64,000 nt of DNA from Nocardioides deserti (GTDB lineage: Bacteria; Actinomycetota; Actinomycetes; Propionibacteriales; Nocardioidaceae). A program made the position numbers and the translations under genes. The first letter of the stretch is position 1; the number at the start of each line of letters is the position of its first letter. The DNA lies in NCBI RefSeq assembly GCF_014266025.1, contig NZ_JACMYC010000007.1:124001-188000 (forward strand). Reading direction: 5' to 3'. Of this stretch, positions 1-7,716 are shown piece after piece. The notes below the pieces were generated by a model. That model had not been told where the DNA came from and searched no databases. It saw only the letters and a program-made list of their open reading frames with translations.

Positions 1-2
1 CA

Positions 3-1511
3 GGGTTGGCCCCACTGCCCGACCCGTGGGCTTCTGCGCTCCTAGCGGCCAAGGGGCGCGGCGCTGGCACGGGGCTAGGGTCGGTCACCCGGCGCATCAG
101 CACTACGCCCGGCGCCTACGCCCTCGCGGTTCTCGAGGACGAGCTAGACAACGTCCGTCAGGCGCATCCCGGCGAGCGGAACGACGCTCTCAACTCGGCG
201 GCGTACTACCTCGGCCGATTCGTCGGAGGCGGCTACCTCACGGTCGATGAGGTCACGGACGCACTCGTGCGCGTTGCCGAGATGAAGGGTCTTGCGGCGG
301 GCGAGGCCGGAGCGACTGTCGCCAGCGGGCTGGATGCGGGCAGCCAAGAGGCTCTCATCCTCCTGCAGGAGTCGAGCGCCACCGCTATGGAACGAGACAT
401 CGAGGACGCGGTCCGCAAATTGCGCATCCGAGACGCGGCCGCGCGTGCCTTCCAGGCTGAGAAGATCGCTGAGAGGCACGCCCGTTCCCGCAACGCCCGC
501 AAGATGAGCGGTAGCGAGTTCTTCCTGGACCTCCCAGCCGAGACGCCGACGCTGTGGGGCGACGGCAAGCGCATCCTCTGGATTGACGGCGAGCCGCTGT
601 TGATCTGCGGTGACGACGGCACCGGCAAGTCCACGATCGACCATCAGTTAATGGCCGCCCGCCTCGGCTTCCGAGACGAGCTGCTGGGCTACTCGGTCAC
701 GCCCGCCGAAGGCATCGTGCTCTACCTCGCGATGGACCGCCCCGAGCAGGCTCGTCGTGCAGGCAACCGGCTCTATCCGGACTCGGTTGATATCGACTTC
801 CGCAGCAACCTCGCGGCAAACCTCGCGGTCTGGCGTGGCCCCTTGCCCGTTGACGTGCTGGCTGGGCCGGAGGTGCTGGCCGACTGGATTCACTCCGAGT
901 TCGGCCCGGTCGCGGAGGTTCACGCGGACAGCCTCAAGGACGTCGCGTCGAAGCTCAGCGACGACGCCGTTGGTAGCGGCATCAACAGCGCCATTCAGGA
1001 GGTCGTGAGTCGAGGCATTAACTGGGTTGGCCTCCACCACCAGCGGAAGGCGAGCGGCGAGAACCGCAGGCCGGACTCCCTCAGCGACGTCTACGGCAGC
1101 CGTTGGCTCACGGCGGGCCAAGGGAGCGTGCTGATGCTCGTCAAGGCCGGCGAGTTCGACAAGGACCAGGTCGAGATGCGGCAGCTCAAGGAGCCGTCAG
1201 ACCGGGTGCCCGCCTTGCTGCTGGAACACGACCGCAGCCGTGGCCGCACTCGGGTCGTAGAGGCCAGTCAGGACCCTGAGCAGATTCTCCGAGCAGCGGG
1301 AGAGGCAGGCGCGACCGCGCTCGACGTCGCAGCCGCGATGTACGCGAAGGACAAGAGCGAGGTCACGGGTGCTGAGAAGAAGAAGGCTGACCGGCTGCTG
1401 GCTCGGCTGGTCAAGAGTGAGGAGGCAGTCAAGCGCGCGGGTCGGAAGGGCGGCGAGGGCGGCACAGAGCCCACCCGATTCTTCCCGGTCGAGGACGAGG
1501 GCGCGCCGTGA
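3..1511 (+). CDS. RepA-like AAA ATPase / helicase (5' end probably outside window)
   Basis: This is an AAA-family ATPase of the RepA/DnaB-like type found on plasmids, ICEs and phages, where such proteins help start replication of the element. A Walker A motif (GDDGTGKST, about residues 202-210 counted from the TTG at base 6) and a hydrophobic Walker B strand ending in LAMD (about 236-244) are visible. The first 110 residues are helical and resemble the region before the ATPase domain in primase/helicase proteins. The C-terminus is rich in Lys, Arg and Glu. The reading frame is open to the window edge, so TTG at base 6 is only the first possible start inside the window. The stop codon abuts an array of short direct repeats, which suits an initiator acting on a nearby origin. 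The ATPase call is firm; the replication role is inferred. Confidence 0.8.
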   Translation, partial: GLAPLPDPWASALLAAKGRGAGTGLGSVTRRISTTPGAYALAVLEDELDNVRQAHPGERNDALNSAAYYLGRFVGGGYLTVDEVTDALVRVAEMKGLAAGEAGATVASGLDAGSQEALILLQESSATAMERDIEDAVRKLRIRDAAARAFQAEKIAERHARSRNARKMSGSEFFLDLPAETPTLWGDGKRILWIDGEPLLICGDDGTGKSTIDHQLMAARLGFRDELLGYSVTPAEGIVLYLAMDRPEQARRAGNRLYPDSVDIDFRSNLAANLAVWRGPLPVDVLAGPEVLADWIHSEFGPVAEVHADSLKDVASKLSDDAVGSGINSAIQEVVSRGINWVGLHHQRKASGENRRPDSLSDVYGSRWLTAGQGSVLMLVKAGEFDKDQVEMRQLKEPSDRVPALLLEHDRSRGRTRVVEASQDPEQILRAAGEAGATALDVAAAMYAKDKSEVTGAEKKKADRLLARLVKSEEAVKRAGRKGGEGGTEPTRFFPVEDEGAP

Positions 1512-1514
1512 ATA

Positions 1515-1693
1515 GCAACAGACAGGGCAACAGACACGCGTCCTTTGGCCGGGGCAACAGACAAGCACCGGACAGCAACGGACACATTCAGCGTTTCCCC
1601 AGGCCAGGGCAACAGACAGGGCAACAGACACGGTGTCCGGTGCCAAGCAACGGACAAACCTGCGCCCCCCTAATGGGGCGCGGTGTCCGTTGG
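1515..1693. repeat. Iteron-like array of GCAACRGACA decamers
   Basis: Seven direct copies of the decamer GCAAC(A/G)GACA begin at 1515, 1527, 1554, 1575, 1609, 1621 and 1647. One inverted copy with a single mismatch lies at 1684-1693. Two pairs are spaced exactly 12 bases apart. The array sits directly after the RepA-like ATPase gene and before the next start codon. Clustered short direct repeats beside an initiator gene are typical iterons, so a replication origin or an autoregulatory site is the best reading. The origin function is inferred. Confidence 0.7.
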
Positions 1694-1700
1694 TGCCGGG
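1639..1700. other. Extended imperfect palindrome with central hairpin, origin candidate
   Basis: A perfect 7-bp stem (GCGCCCC at 1662-1668 and GGGGCGC at 1675-1681) encloses the loop CCTAAT. Outside the stem, the seventh iteron copy (1647-1656) faces the inverted copy (1684-1693), and ggtgcc/ggcac ends continue the symmetry. The result is an imperfect palindrome of about 60 bases. It may be part of an element origin or a regulatory hairpin. No T-run follows, so a terminator is less likely. Confidence 0.5.
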
Positions 1701-1725
1701 TGGGCGACCGACAGAAAGGAATGTC

Positions 1726-1977
1726 ATGAAGGAAGACAAGGTGCTGGCGTGGCTGCGCCGTCACGACTCGACGCCGCTGTTGTTCAGCGACGTCAGCCGA
1801 GCACTCATCACGAACAACAAGAAGCAGCGGGCGAGGTCGCATGAGGCGAGGAGCGAGCTGCGCTCCATCTTGGCCGACCTGGAGATGGACGGCGTCGTGT
1901 CGCTGACCGAGAGGGAAGGCCGGGAAGGGCGCGGTCTCTCTATCGCCATGCTCGGCAGGGATGGTGGCGCGCCGTGA
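1726..1977 (+). CDS. Small unknown protein, possibly winged-helix
   Basis: This gene encodes 83 residues. I do not recognise a named family. The charged N-terminus (KEDKVLAWLRRHDSTPLLFSD) and the following helices ending in a short DGVVSL strand with basic residues resemble a small winged-helix DNA-binding protein. The start at 1726 is preferred because AAAGGA at 1715-1720 is well spaced for it. An ATG at 1721 is out of frame and too close to that site. The stop overlaps the next gene by four bases (GTGA), indicating translational coupling. It lies just downstream of the repeat array and could be a regulator of the element, which is inference. Confidence 0.7.
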   Translation: MKEDKVLAWLRRHDSTPLLFSDVSRALITNNKKQRARSHEARSELRSILADLEMDGVVSLTEREGREGRGLSIAMLGRDGGAP

Positions 1978-2486
1978 CCGAGAAGCGAGTCCGCAACCCC
2001 ATGGGTGCTTCCACCCCATGCACCGCCATGACGAAACGGACAGGAAAGGCTTGCGGCAACTGGGCGCTCGTCGGGGACACCAAGTGCCGGATGCACGCCG
2101 GTAAGTCCGTCGCTGACTCGCGGGAAGCGTCCCGCATGCGCATCCTTGAGGCCGCTGACCCGGCTGCTGCGGTGCTGGTGAAGTTGGCGCTCAACTTGGA
2201 CGGGCACACACCGCACAACATCCAGCTCGCGGCTGCCCGCGACATCCTGGACCGCAACGGGATCGGCAACTCGCAGACCGTCGAGGTACTCCTCAAGCCT
2301 TGGGAGAAGGATATCGAAGGTGTCTTGGTTGACGCCCCTGACGATCATTCGGAGATCGCCGACGCCGAGCTGGTCGCGGACGAGGAACCCCGATTCCTCC
2401 CGGCTCCGCGAGATTGGGACGGTCGGACCGCTGACAACGTGCCGCCGACCTACACGCGTGGCGACGTGCAGTACCGGTCTCCCTAG
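1974..2486 (+). CDS. Small zinc-finger-like protein of a mobile element
   Basis: This gene encodes 170 residues. The N-terminus carries a Cys/His pattern (CTAMTKRTGKAC, then CRMH about 15 residues later) like the short metal-binding motif seen in small phage and plasmid proteins, including some terminase-small-subunit-like proteins. A helical segment follows, then an acidic stretch (residues about 115-140). No enzymatic motif is visible. The GTG start overlaps the stop of the preceding gene, so the two are probably co-translated. Function is unknown. Confidence 0.7.
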   Translation: MTEKRVRNPMGASTPCTAMTKRTGKACGNWALVGDTKCRMHAGKSVADSREASRMRILEAADPAAAVLVKLALNLDGHTPHNIQLAAARDILDRNGIGNSQTVEVLLKPWEKDIEGVLVDAPDDHSEIADAELVADEEPRFLPAPRDWDGRTADNVPPTYTRGDVQYRSP

Positions 2487-2989
2487 CCGTGGCCGACGCC
2501 AGCACGGCTAGAACGCGGGACCAGCCCTGCGTCGGGCACACGGGCCGAACCGGCGTTCTTCGCCGCTCTGCGGGGCGCTGGCAGCACCCGGCGTACCCGA
2601 TTCCACCCTCTCGCGTTCGGCACCCCACAGCACCTCGCTGATCATCTAGACTTGAACCACTCGTTAGGCCAATAGGACGAGGGCAGCCGCTGAGCGGCTG
2701 GTCCCCTCCCCCACACACTGCGGCCGAACTGAGTCGCCTCTCGCGGGGGATATGGCAGCGAGATCAGGTGGCGCAGGACGGGTCTCCATCACCCTTCGGT
2801 GAGAGACCTGTCAGTGACGCGCCTTGCCACTACGCAGGCCTCTCGCCTCCTTGCTGAGAGGCCCTCGTCATGACCAAGCGTCCACTTCTGACTGGACTCG
2901 TCGGAGCCCTGAACTTCCTCGCCGCGCTTCTGCACCTTGCTCGTGCCCGACCCCGAATCGGGGTTCGTACACACGAGGAAGCAGGACAC
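2487..2989. other. 503-bp gap with three hairpins upstream of the recombinase genes
   Basis: No convincing protein gene is seen. Three inverted repeats are present: GGTCTC...GAGACC with inner TCACC/GGTGA at 2781-2808, GGCCTCTC/GAGAGGCC at 2837-2863, and the palindrome ACCCCGAATCGGGGT at 2950-2964, 25 bases before the recombinase start. They could be recombinase binding (res-like) sites, operators or an RNA leader. None has a clear T-run. Confidence 0.45.
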
Positions 2990-3661
2990 ATGAACGTCAT
3001 CGGATACCTCCGGGTGTCGACCGAGGAGCAGGCCAGCAGCGGCCTCGGACTGGACGCCCAACGCGCCCGCATCACCTCCGAGGCCGCACATCGCGGCTGG
3101 ACGGTGCGCTGGCTCCCTGATGAGGGCTACAGCGCCAAGAACCTCCACCGCCCGGCGTTGACGGAGGCGCTTCACCTCCTAGCCGCTGGCGAGGCCGACG
3201 CACTCGTCGTCGCGAAGTTGGACCGTTTAAGCCGGAGCGTCGTCGACTTCTCCAACACGCTCGCCACCGCGAAGAAGCAGGGCTGGGCTGTGGTTCTGCT
3301 CGACCTCGGCGTGGACACCGCGACTCCGAATGGGAAGTTGGTCGCCGGCCTCATGGCTCAGATCGCGGAGTGGGAGCGCGAACTCATTGGCCAGCGCACC
3401 CGCGAGGCCCTGGCAGCGGCGAAGGCACGCGGTCAGCGACTCGGACGCCCGCGCTGCACGCCTGACGAGGTCGTAGCGCAGGTGGTTGCGCTTCACGACG
3501 ACGGGCTCAGCCTGCGCGCCATCGCCCGGACCCTGACCGACGCTTCCGTCCCTACGACACGAGGGGCGGTCGAGTGGCGACCGTCCACCGTGCGTCGCAT
3601 CCTCACCGGACACCGGCTCGACCTCGAAGCGCTGGCTTCGCAGACGGCGGAGGCCCTCTGA
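2990..3661 (+). CDS. Serine recombinase (resolvase/invertase family)
   Basis: The product has 223 residues and is a small serine recombinase. The nucleophile is predicted to be Ser10 in YLRVSTEEQ, and the conserved arginine region is KLDRLSRS near residues 76-83. A C-terminal helix-turn-helix (about 155-210) should bind the crossover site. The length fits resolvases and invertases rather than large phage serine integrases. The start at 2990 is preferred because GAGGAAGCAGG lies just upstream; a longer in-frame extension to 2870 has no family support. Its stop overlaps the start of the tyrosine integrase gene by one base. Likely roles are resolution of element multimers or excision control. 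Confidence 0.88.
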   Translation: MNVIGYLRVSTEEQASSGLGLDAQRARITSEAAHRGWTVRWLPDEGYSAKNLHRPALTEALHLLAAGEADALVVAKLDRLSRSVVDFSNTLATAKKQGWAVVLLDLGVDTATPNGKLVAGLMAQIAEWERELIGQRTREALAAAKARGQRLGRPRCTPDEVVAQVVALHDDGLSLRAIARTLTDASVPTTRGAVEWRPSTVRRILTGHRLDLEALASQTAEAL

Positions 3662-4902
3662 TGGCCAGGCCAGAGGTGTCGGAGCGACGAATTGACCGGG
3701 GTCTCTATGAGGTGACCCGTACGTACGACGACGGGCACGTGGAGGTGCGCTTCAAGATCCGCTACGCCAACGGCAGCGGCAGGATGGTTAGCGACTCAAA
3801 GTTCACGACCGAGAGCAAGGCTCGGTCCGCACTGGCCCGCCGGAGGACGCAGGTCATGGACGGTGACCACATCGACCCGAGATCAGCGGATGCCAAGTTC
3901 AAGAAGGTCGCCGACGATTGGGTTGCGGCGCACCCCGATTGGAAGGAGCGGACTCGGCGGGCCAACGGGTGGACCGTCGACAAGAAGCTCGCGCCGCTGC
4001 ACGACAAGCGCATGAAGCAGATCACGACCGAAACCGTCTACTCGTTCCGGGTCGACCTCATGAACACCGTGTCTGAACGAGGAGGGCTACCCGCCGCATC
4101 CAGCGTGAACCGCACGATGACTGTTCTCTACGCGATCTGCGAACACGCACGATTGAAGCGGCACCTGTCGGTGAATCCCTGCGCTGACTTGAAGGCTGTC
4201 AAGGGAGGAAGTCGCGAGATCGTCCCTCCGACCCTCAAGGAGGTCGAGGCGCTCGTGCGCCGTATGGCTGAGCCAACGCCGGAACGTATTGACGCGTTGG
4301 GCCGCAGGTACAAGGAGCAGCCTGCTGATCGTCGCTGGGCCGTGCTCGTTGAAGTCGCTGCCTGGACAGGGCTGCGGGCCGGCGAGCTGGCGGGCCTCAA
4401 GGTCGCAGACCTCGACCTCGACGCCGGGACGCTCGCGGTTCGCCGGACGGTCATCGACACCAAGGGCGGTCTACGAGAGGACACCCCCAAGAGCCTGCGC
4501 AGCCGTCGGGTTGTCGACTTGGGGCGCCAGGTCACGGCCCTGCTCAAGAAGCACACGAAGGGGATGAAGCGCACCGACTACGTGTTTGGCCAGGGCGACA
4601 AGCCGCTGCGGCACAACCAGTTCCAAGGCCGCGTCTTTCGACCCGCGGCAGATGCTCTCGGGCTGACGGTCACTTTCCATGACCTGCGGCACTTCCACGC
4701 CAGCGTTCTCATCGCGAGCGGCATGGACGTCGTCGCGGTGTCCCGCAGGCTCGGTCACGCTGACTCGTCCATCACCTTGAAGAGATACGCCCACCTGTTC
4801 CGACTACGGGAGTCCGATGACGGTGCGCGTATCGATGCGCTCCGCGATGCCGCTAGCGGCGGAAAGCCCAAGAAGGCGAAGAAGCCCAGGAAGCCGTTCT
4901 GA
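3661..4902 (+). CDS. Tyrosine site-specific integrase
   Basis: This 413-residue phage/ICE integrase has an N-terminal arm-binding region, a SAM-like core-binding domain (about 78-170) and the catalytic domain (about 190-385). The catalytic set is visible: Arg239 in TGLRAGEL, Lys277 (TPKS), His340 and Arg343 in HDLRH, His366 in LGHADSS and the nucleophile Tyr376 in KRYAHLF. The C-terminal tail is very lysine-rich. It is expressed with the upstream serine recombinase through a TGATG junction. It probably inserts and excises the element; the attachment site could not be identified. Confidence 0.93.
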   Translation: MARPEVSERRIDRGLYEVTRTYDDGHVEVRFKIRYANGSGRMVSDSKFTTESKARSALARRRTQVMDGDHIDPRSADAKFKKVADDWVAAHPDWKERTRRANGWTVDKKLAPLHDKRMKQITTETVYSFRVDLMNTVSERGGLPAASSVNRTMTVLYAICEHARLKRHLSVNPCADLKAVKGGSREIVPPTLKEVEALVRRMAEPTPERIDALGRRYKEQPADRRWAVLVEVAAWTGLRAGELAGLKVADLDLDAGTLAVRRTVIDTKGGLREDTPKSLRSRRVVDLGRQVTALLKKHTKGMKRTDYVFGQGDKPLRHNQFQGRVFRPAADALGLTVTFHDLRHFHASVLIASGMDVVAVSRRLGHADSSITLKRYAHLFRLRESDDGARIDALRDAASGGKPKKAKKPRKPF

Positions 4903-4944
4903 GCCGTCTGCGATCGGGGCGGTTCGTGCCCACCGGTACGACAC

Positions 4945-4994
4945 GCCGCCGTACGTCACACGCACAAACCGGTGCGCGTACGCCGTACGGCGGC
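4945..4994. repeat. 11-bp perfect inverted repeat after the integrase gene
   Basis: GCCGCCGTACG at 4945-4955 pairs with CGTACGGCGGC at 4984-4994 across a 28-base loop. It lies 43 bases after the integrase stop, where an integrase arm site, attachment site or terminator would be expected. A smaller dyad (CCTGGT/ACCAGG) lies near 5031-5047. There is no T-run, so termination is not favoured. Confidence 0.45.
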
Positions 4995-5092
4995 TAACCT
5001 GCGGTTTGGTACAACTGAATGTGAAGAAGCCTGGTGGTCGACCAGGTGGACGTCGTTGGCGCGACGCCCACCCGGCCTGTCAGATGGAGCAC

Positions 5093-5212
5093 CTACAAGG
5101 GCTCGATCGTGACGGTGACCGTTCCGTCGTCAGAAATCTGGACGGTCACCCGAAACCCAAGGCGTCGAGTGATGGTGACCTCCTCCTTCCTCACTAGTAG
5201 TTGCAACGTCAT
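5093..5212 (-). CDS. Possible 39-residue protein overlapping the next gene
   Basis: A short ORF reads from ATG at 5212 and overlaps the 3' end of the 5130-5675 gene in another frame. AGGGG lies about six bases upstream of the ATG. The product is rich in alternating Val/Thr/Ile (for example FRVTVQISDDGTVTVTIEPL) and looks like a beta-hairpin peptide rather than a shadow frame. It could be a separate small gene or a C-terminus reached by frameshifting. Evidence is sequence character only. Confidence 0.35.
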   Translation of the reverse strand: MTLQLLVRKEEVTITRRLGFRVTVQISDDGTVTVTIEPL

Positions 5213-5675
5213 CCGAAGCCCCTGACTCATCCTCGGGGGCTTCGGACGTCTTGTATGGGGTCGTCGAGGGGTCGGCGTTGTAGACGCCCCGCCTCGGATT
5301 CCCCAGGACGCGCTCCTTCGCGAGCTTCGACATCAGCGAGCGGATGCTGCTGGGCTGCCAGTCCCACTTCGGCGCGAGTGCGTTGACGACCTGCGCGGTG
5401 GTCACATCGTGGTCGACGCCGCCCACGTACTCCACGATGGCGTCCTTCATCGGCGGCGCGATCAACGGGGTGACAACGCCAGCGGTCGACTTCTCCTCAG
5501 CCGTCCCGATCTCCACCATCTGAGGTGGCGCAGGGCTGCTGACCGTCACCTCGCCGCCTAGCCGCCGCAGGGTGGCCTCCACCTCCGCAATCGCCGCGTC
5601 GAGGTCCTCGCGCTGGGTGCGCAACTCGTCGAGCGCCTCGTTCAGGTGCTTCTCGACAACCGGATTGATGGGCAT
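5130..5675 (-). CDS. Unknown protein with coiled coil and winged-helix-like domain
   Basis: The product has 181 residues. Residues about 5-42 form a strong coiled coil (KHLNEALDELRTQREDLDAA and on). A middle domain (about 75-135) resembles a winged helix of the kind that senses repeated amplification of HTH signals, and the C-terminus is Ser/Glu/His-rich and probably disordered. A strong GAGGAGGT site lies just before the ATG. An inverted repeat TCCTCA/TGAGGA (about 5685-5698) overlaps that site and could be an autoregulatory operator. No family is recognised. It is transcribed away from the integrase, toward the possible element end. Confidence 0.7.
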   Translation of the reverse strand: MPINPVVEKHLNEALDELRTQREDLDAAIAEVEATLRRLGGEVTVSSPAPPQMVEIGTAEEKSTAGVVTPLIAPPMKDAIVEYVGGVDHDVTTAQVVNALAPKWDWQPSSIRSLMSKLAKERVLGNPRRGVYNADPSTTPYKTSEAPEDESGASDDVATTSEEGGGHHHSTPWVSGDRPDF

Positions 5676-5907
5676 GTTGGTACCTCCTCATCTGAGGATA
5701 CCTCATGATGCGGGACTTGCGGGGGCATCGCGTCCGTGTTGGCTGGCCGCTCTGTCGACCCCGCTCCCTCATCGAAGCACACCGCTGTAACTCAAAGCGG
5801 GAGAGTTGTCGCGCGGCCATAGTCCGCTCTATCAGCGACACACAGCCATGTTGCGCCCGCCAGACGCGAACCGTGGGTTTCGGGGTCGGTCGTGAGCGCG
5901 AACCTCC

Positions 5908-6459
5908 TCAAGCGATAACTCGCCATAGTGCAGCAATCACGGCGATGACGCCTGCAGCGAGCACAGCCACCATCACGCCGACCAGGACTTGGCCCGCGAT
6001 ACCGACGCCGAACGCGGCCTTCTGCAACCCTGGATAGTCCTGCGCGGCGATGGCCCGCACTCGAGACGGGAAGCCAACGAACGCCGCTACTCGACCAGCC
6101 AGCGTTCGATCTCGTCTCTCGAGGACCGTGGCTTGTCCCTCCAACATGCCGATGACCGACTCGCAGGTCTCGATCACATCGGCTGCACTCAGCGCTTCAA
6201 TGTCGTCAAGTGATTGCTTCCAGTTGGCGATCCCGTGGAGCACCCCGCCAGGACCAACCTGCGCGTGACCAGCGGCCCGCGCGACGGTTGCCATCAACTT
6301 GAAGTACTCGGCTTCGTGTCCTTGCTTCGGGACACGTAGTCGATGCGAGTAGAACACCTCGTCATGCACAATGCGGGAGAGCCCAATGAGTTGCATGTAG
6401 CCGTCTCGGAACGAGACGACGTGCTGGGCCTGCGTTCGAAGCTCCTCGCTGCGTTTCAT
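5908..6459 (-). CDS. Unknown protein with C-terminal membrane segment
   Basis: The product has 183 residues. The first 125 are soluble, helical and rich in charged residues. Residues about 148-180 form one long or two short membrane helices (VGIAGQVLVGVMVAVLAAGV). No catalytic motif is seen. Such C-terminally anchored proteins occur in element accessory regions but I cannot assign a role. The upstream region contains an 8-bp inverted repeat (TGCGGTCC/GGACCGCA, about 6474-6507) that could be a shared operator with the divergent small gene at 6576. Confidence 0.65.
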   Translation of the reverse strand: MKRSEELRTQAQHVVSFRDGYMQLIGLSRIVHDEVFYSHRLRVPKQGHEAEYFKLMATVARAAGHAQVGPGGVLHGIANWKQSLDDIEALSAADVIETCESVIGMLEGQATVLERRDRTLAGRVAAFVGFPSRVRAIAAQDYPGLQKAAFGVGIAGQVLVGVMVAVLAAGVIAVIAALWRVIA

Positions 6460-6575
6460 GTCTCGTCCCGCTTGCGGTCCACGCCCTCAACGTAGAGCGG
6501 ACCGCAGACAGCGCCCCAGAGCCGCGCCGATCCTCTGTGTACTGGTGGCCCAAGACCGAAGGAAGGGACACCAGC

Positions 6576-6767
6576 ATGCCGAGCACTCCGACCGTTTCCC
6601 ACGGTGACGCCTACAGCGTGGGCCAGCTCGCCAAGCGACTGGGCAAGTCACACGACTTCGTCCGGCGCATGATCAGCGAGGACAAGATCGCCGTGGACGA
6701 GCGCGGCCTCATCACCAACCTCGCGCTGCACGAGTTCATGCACAACCACGCGACCGAGTTGGACTGA
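6576..6767 (+). CDS. Small excisionase-like helix-turn-helix protein
   Basis: The product has 63 residues. The segment AYSVGQLAKRLGKSHDFVRR and the following ISEDKIAVDERG fit a MerR/excisionase-type winged HTH in which a helix-turn-helix is followed by a short wing. The start at 6576 follows a good GAAGGAAGGGA site. A perfect 11-bp stem terminator starts ten bases after the stop. Small proteins of this type act as recombination directionality factors or regulators in integrated elements, so a link to the integrase at 3661 is plausible but unproven. Confidence 0.7.
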   Translation: MPSTPTVSHGDAYSVGQLAKRLGKSHDFVRRMISEDKIAVDERGLITNLALHEFMHNHATELD

Positions 6768-6776
6768 CCCCGAGTT

Positions 6777-6812
6777 CCTCGCCGTGGCCTCCTTCCTTCC
6801 CCCACGGCGAGG
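6777..6812 (+). terminator. Hairpin terminator after the excisionase-like gene
   Basis: CCTCGCCGTGG (6777-6787) pairs perfectly with CCACGGCGAGG (6802-6812) across a 14-base pyrimidine loop. It begins ten bases after the stop codon. There is no clear T-run, as is common in high-GC actinobacteria. Confidence 0.55.
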
Positions 6813-7063
6813 ACGGGCGGGGTCGTCGTAGCGGCCAGGACCCGAGACCTACCCGCTCCGATCCCGCCCGGTGACATCAGGCCTGGCCGTACGCCGGAGC
6901 GCTCGGCGCGTAGCCCGTCGGTGCGGGGGCACGGCTGACCAGCAGGCAGTCGCCCGACGCCGCCGACGCAACCGGGCCTTACTGGGTGTGTCCCTATTGC
7001 GGCACGCTGTTGGCGCCCGGCAACACGCGAACTGCCAACTAGAAGACGTTCCCAGGTCGCAGT

Positions 7064-7645
7064 TCAGCGCGCGAGGACGTCACGCCAAGCCGTGGCGGTT
7101 TCAGGGTCGAAATAGCGGCTGAACCCGCAGCCCCAGGCGATGGGCGACTTGAGCGGGGAACCGCCCCACCTAGCCTCACCGCTCACGAGTAGCCGTGAAC
7201 CGACTCCGTAGGCGTACCCCGGGTCAGACGGGTCCGTGGAACCTGTGGTCGGGGGTTGCACGTCAACCGTGACCGTGTCGCCCTGGCCGCCGGAGAACCA
7301 CTCCCGAACCTCAAAGGTGACTCCTGGCAGTCCCAGGTCAGCCTCGTCACCGCGGTCGGAGACCGAATCACCTACGGCCACCACTACTCCATCGAACGCG
7401 AACGCGCGTCCCGTGACGGCTTTCGGGTCGTATGACTCAACACACGAGGCTGCCCCTCCATCGGGGAGCGGTCCGCGACGATCCGCTGTGGGATTCTGCG
7501 ATCCGTCACGGCTAGAGCCGCCGAGGACGCGAACGTCGCGTTCCTGACTGGCTGCCCCAGTGTCGCTGGCTGTCTCCTCGCCGGCACAAGCGCTCACGAC
7601 GGCTAGAAGTCCAAAGCAGGCTCCAGTCAAGGCGACGCGTCTCAT
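7064..7645 (-). CDS. Secreted lipoprotein of unknown function inside the IS
   Basis: The product has 193 residues. A lipoprotein signal is clear: basic start, hydrophobic stretch and lipobox VSAC at about residues 17-20, followed by a Glu/Ser/Thr-rich linker. The mature domain (about 65-190) has a beta-rich pattern including FEVREWFSGGQGDTVTVDVQ and a Cys pair. Actinobacteria have many lipoproteins of this kind, but the family is not recognised. ATG at 7645 is favoured because GGGATGG precedes it; ATG at 7660 is an alternative. It lies between the IS ends, in the same direction as the transposase, and looks like a passenger. Confidence 0.75.
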   Translation of the reverse strand: MRRVALTGACFGLLAVVSACAGEETASDTGAASQERDVRVLGGSSRDGSQNPTADRRGPLPDGGAASCVESYDPKAVTGRAFAFDGVVVAVGDSVSDRGDEADLGLPGVTFEVREWFSGGQGDTVTVDVQPPTTGSTDPSDPGYAYGVGSRLLVSGEARWGGSPLKSPIAWGCGFSRYFDPETATAWRDVLAR

Positions 7646-7716
7646 CACTAGCCATCCCATCTGCGTGGTTCCTGGTCGTCAGTAGGACGCTACGTCCGAT
7701 TGAACGGTTCCTTTGG

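Noticed and set aside
1508..1729. A 73-codon frame across the repeat array
   Set aside because: Its product simply repeats the array (NRQ, QQT words), it has no ribosome site, and the next gene has a better start just inside it.
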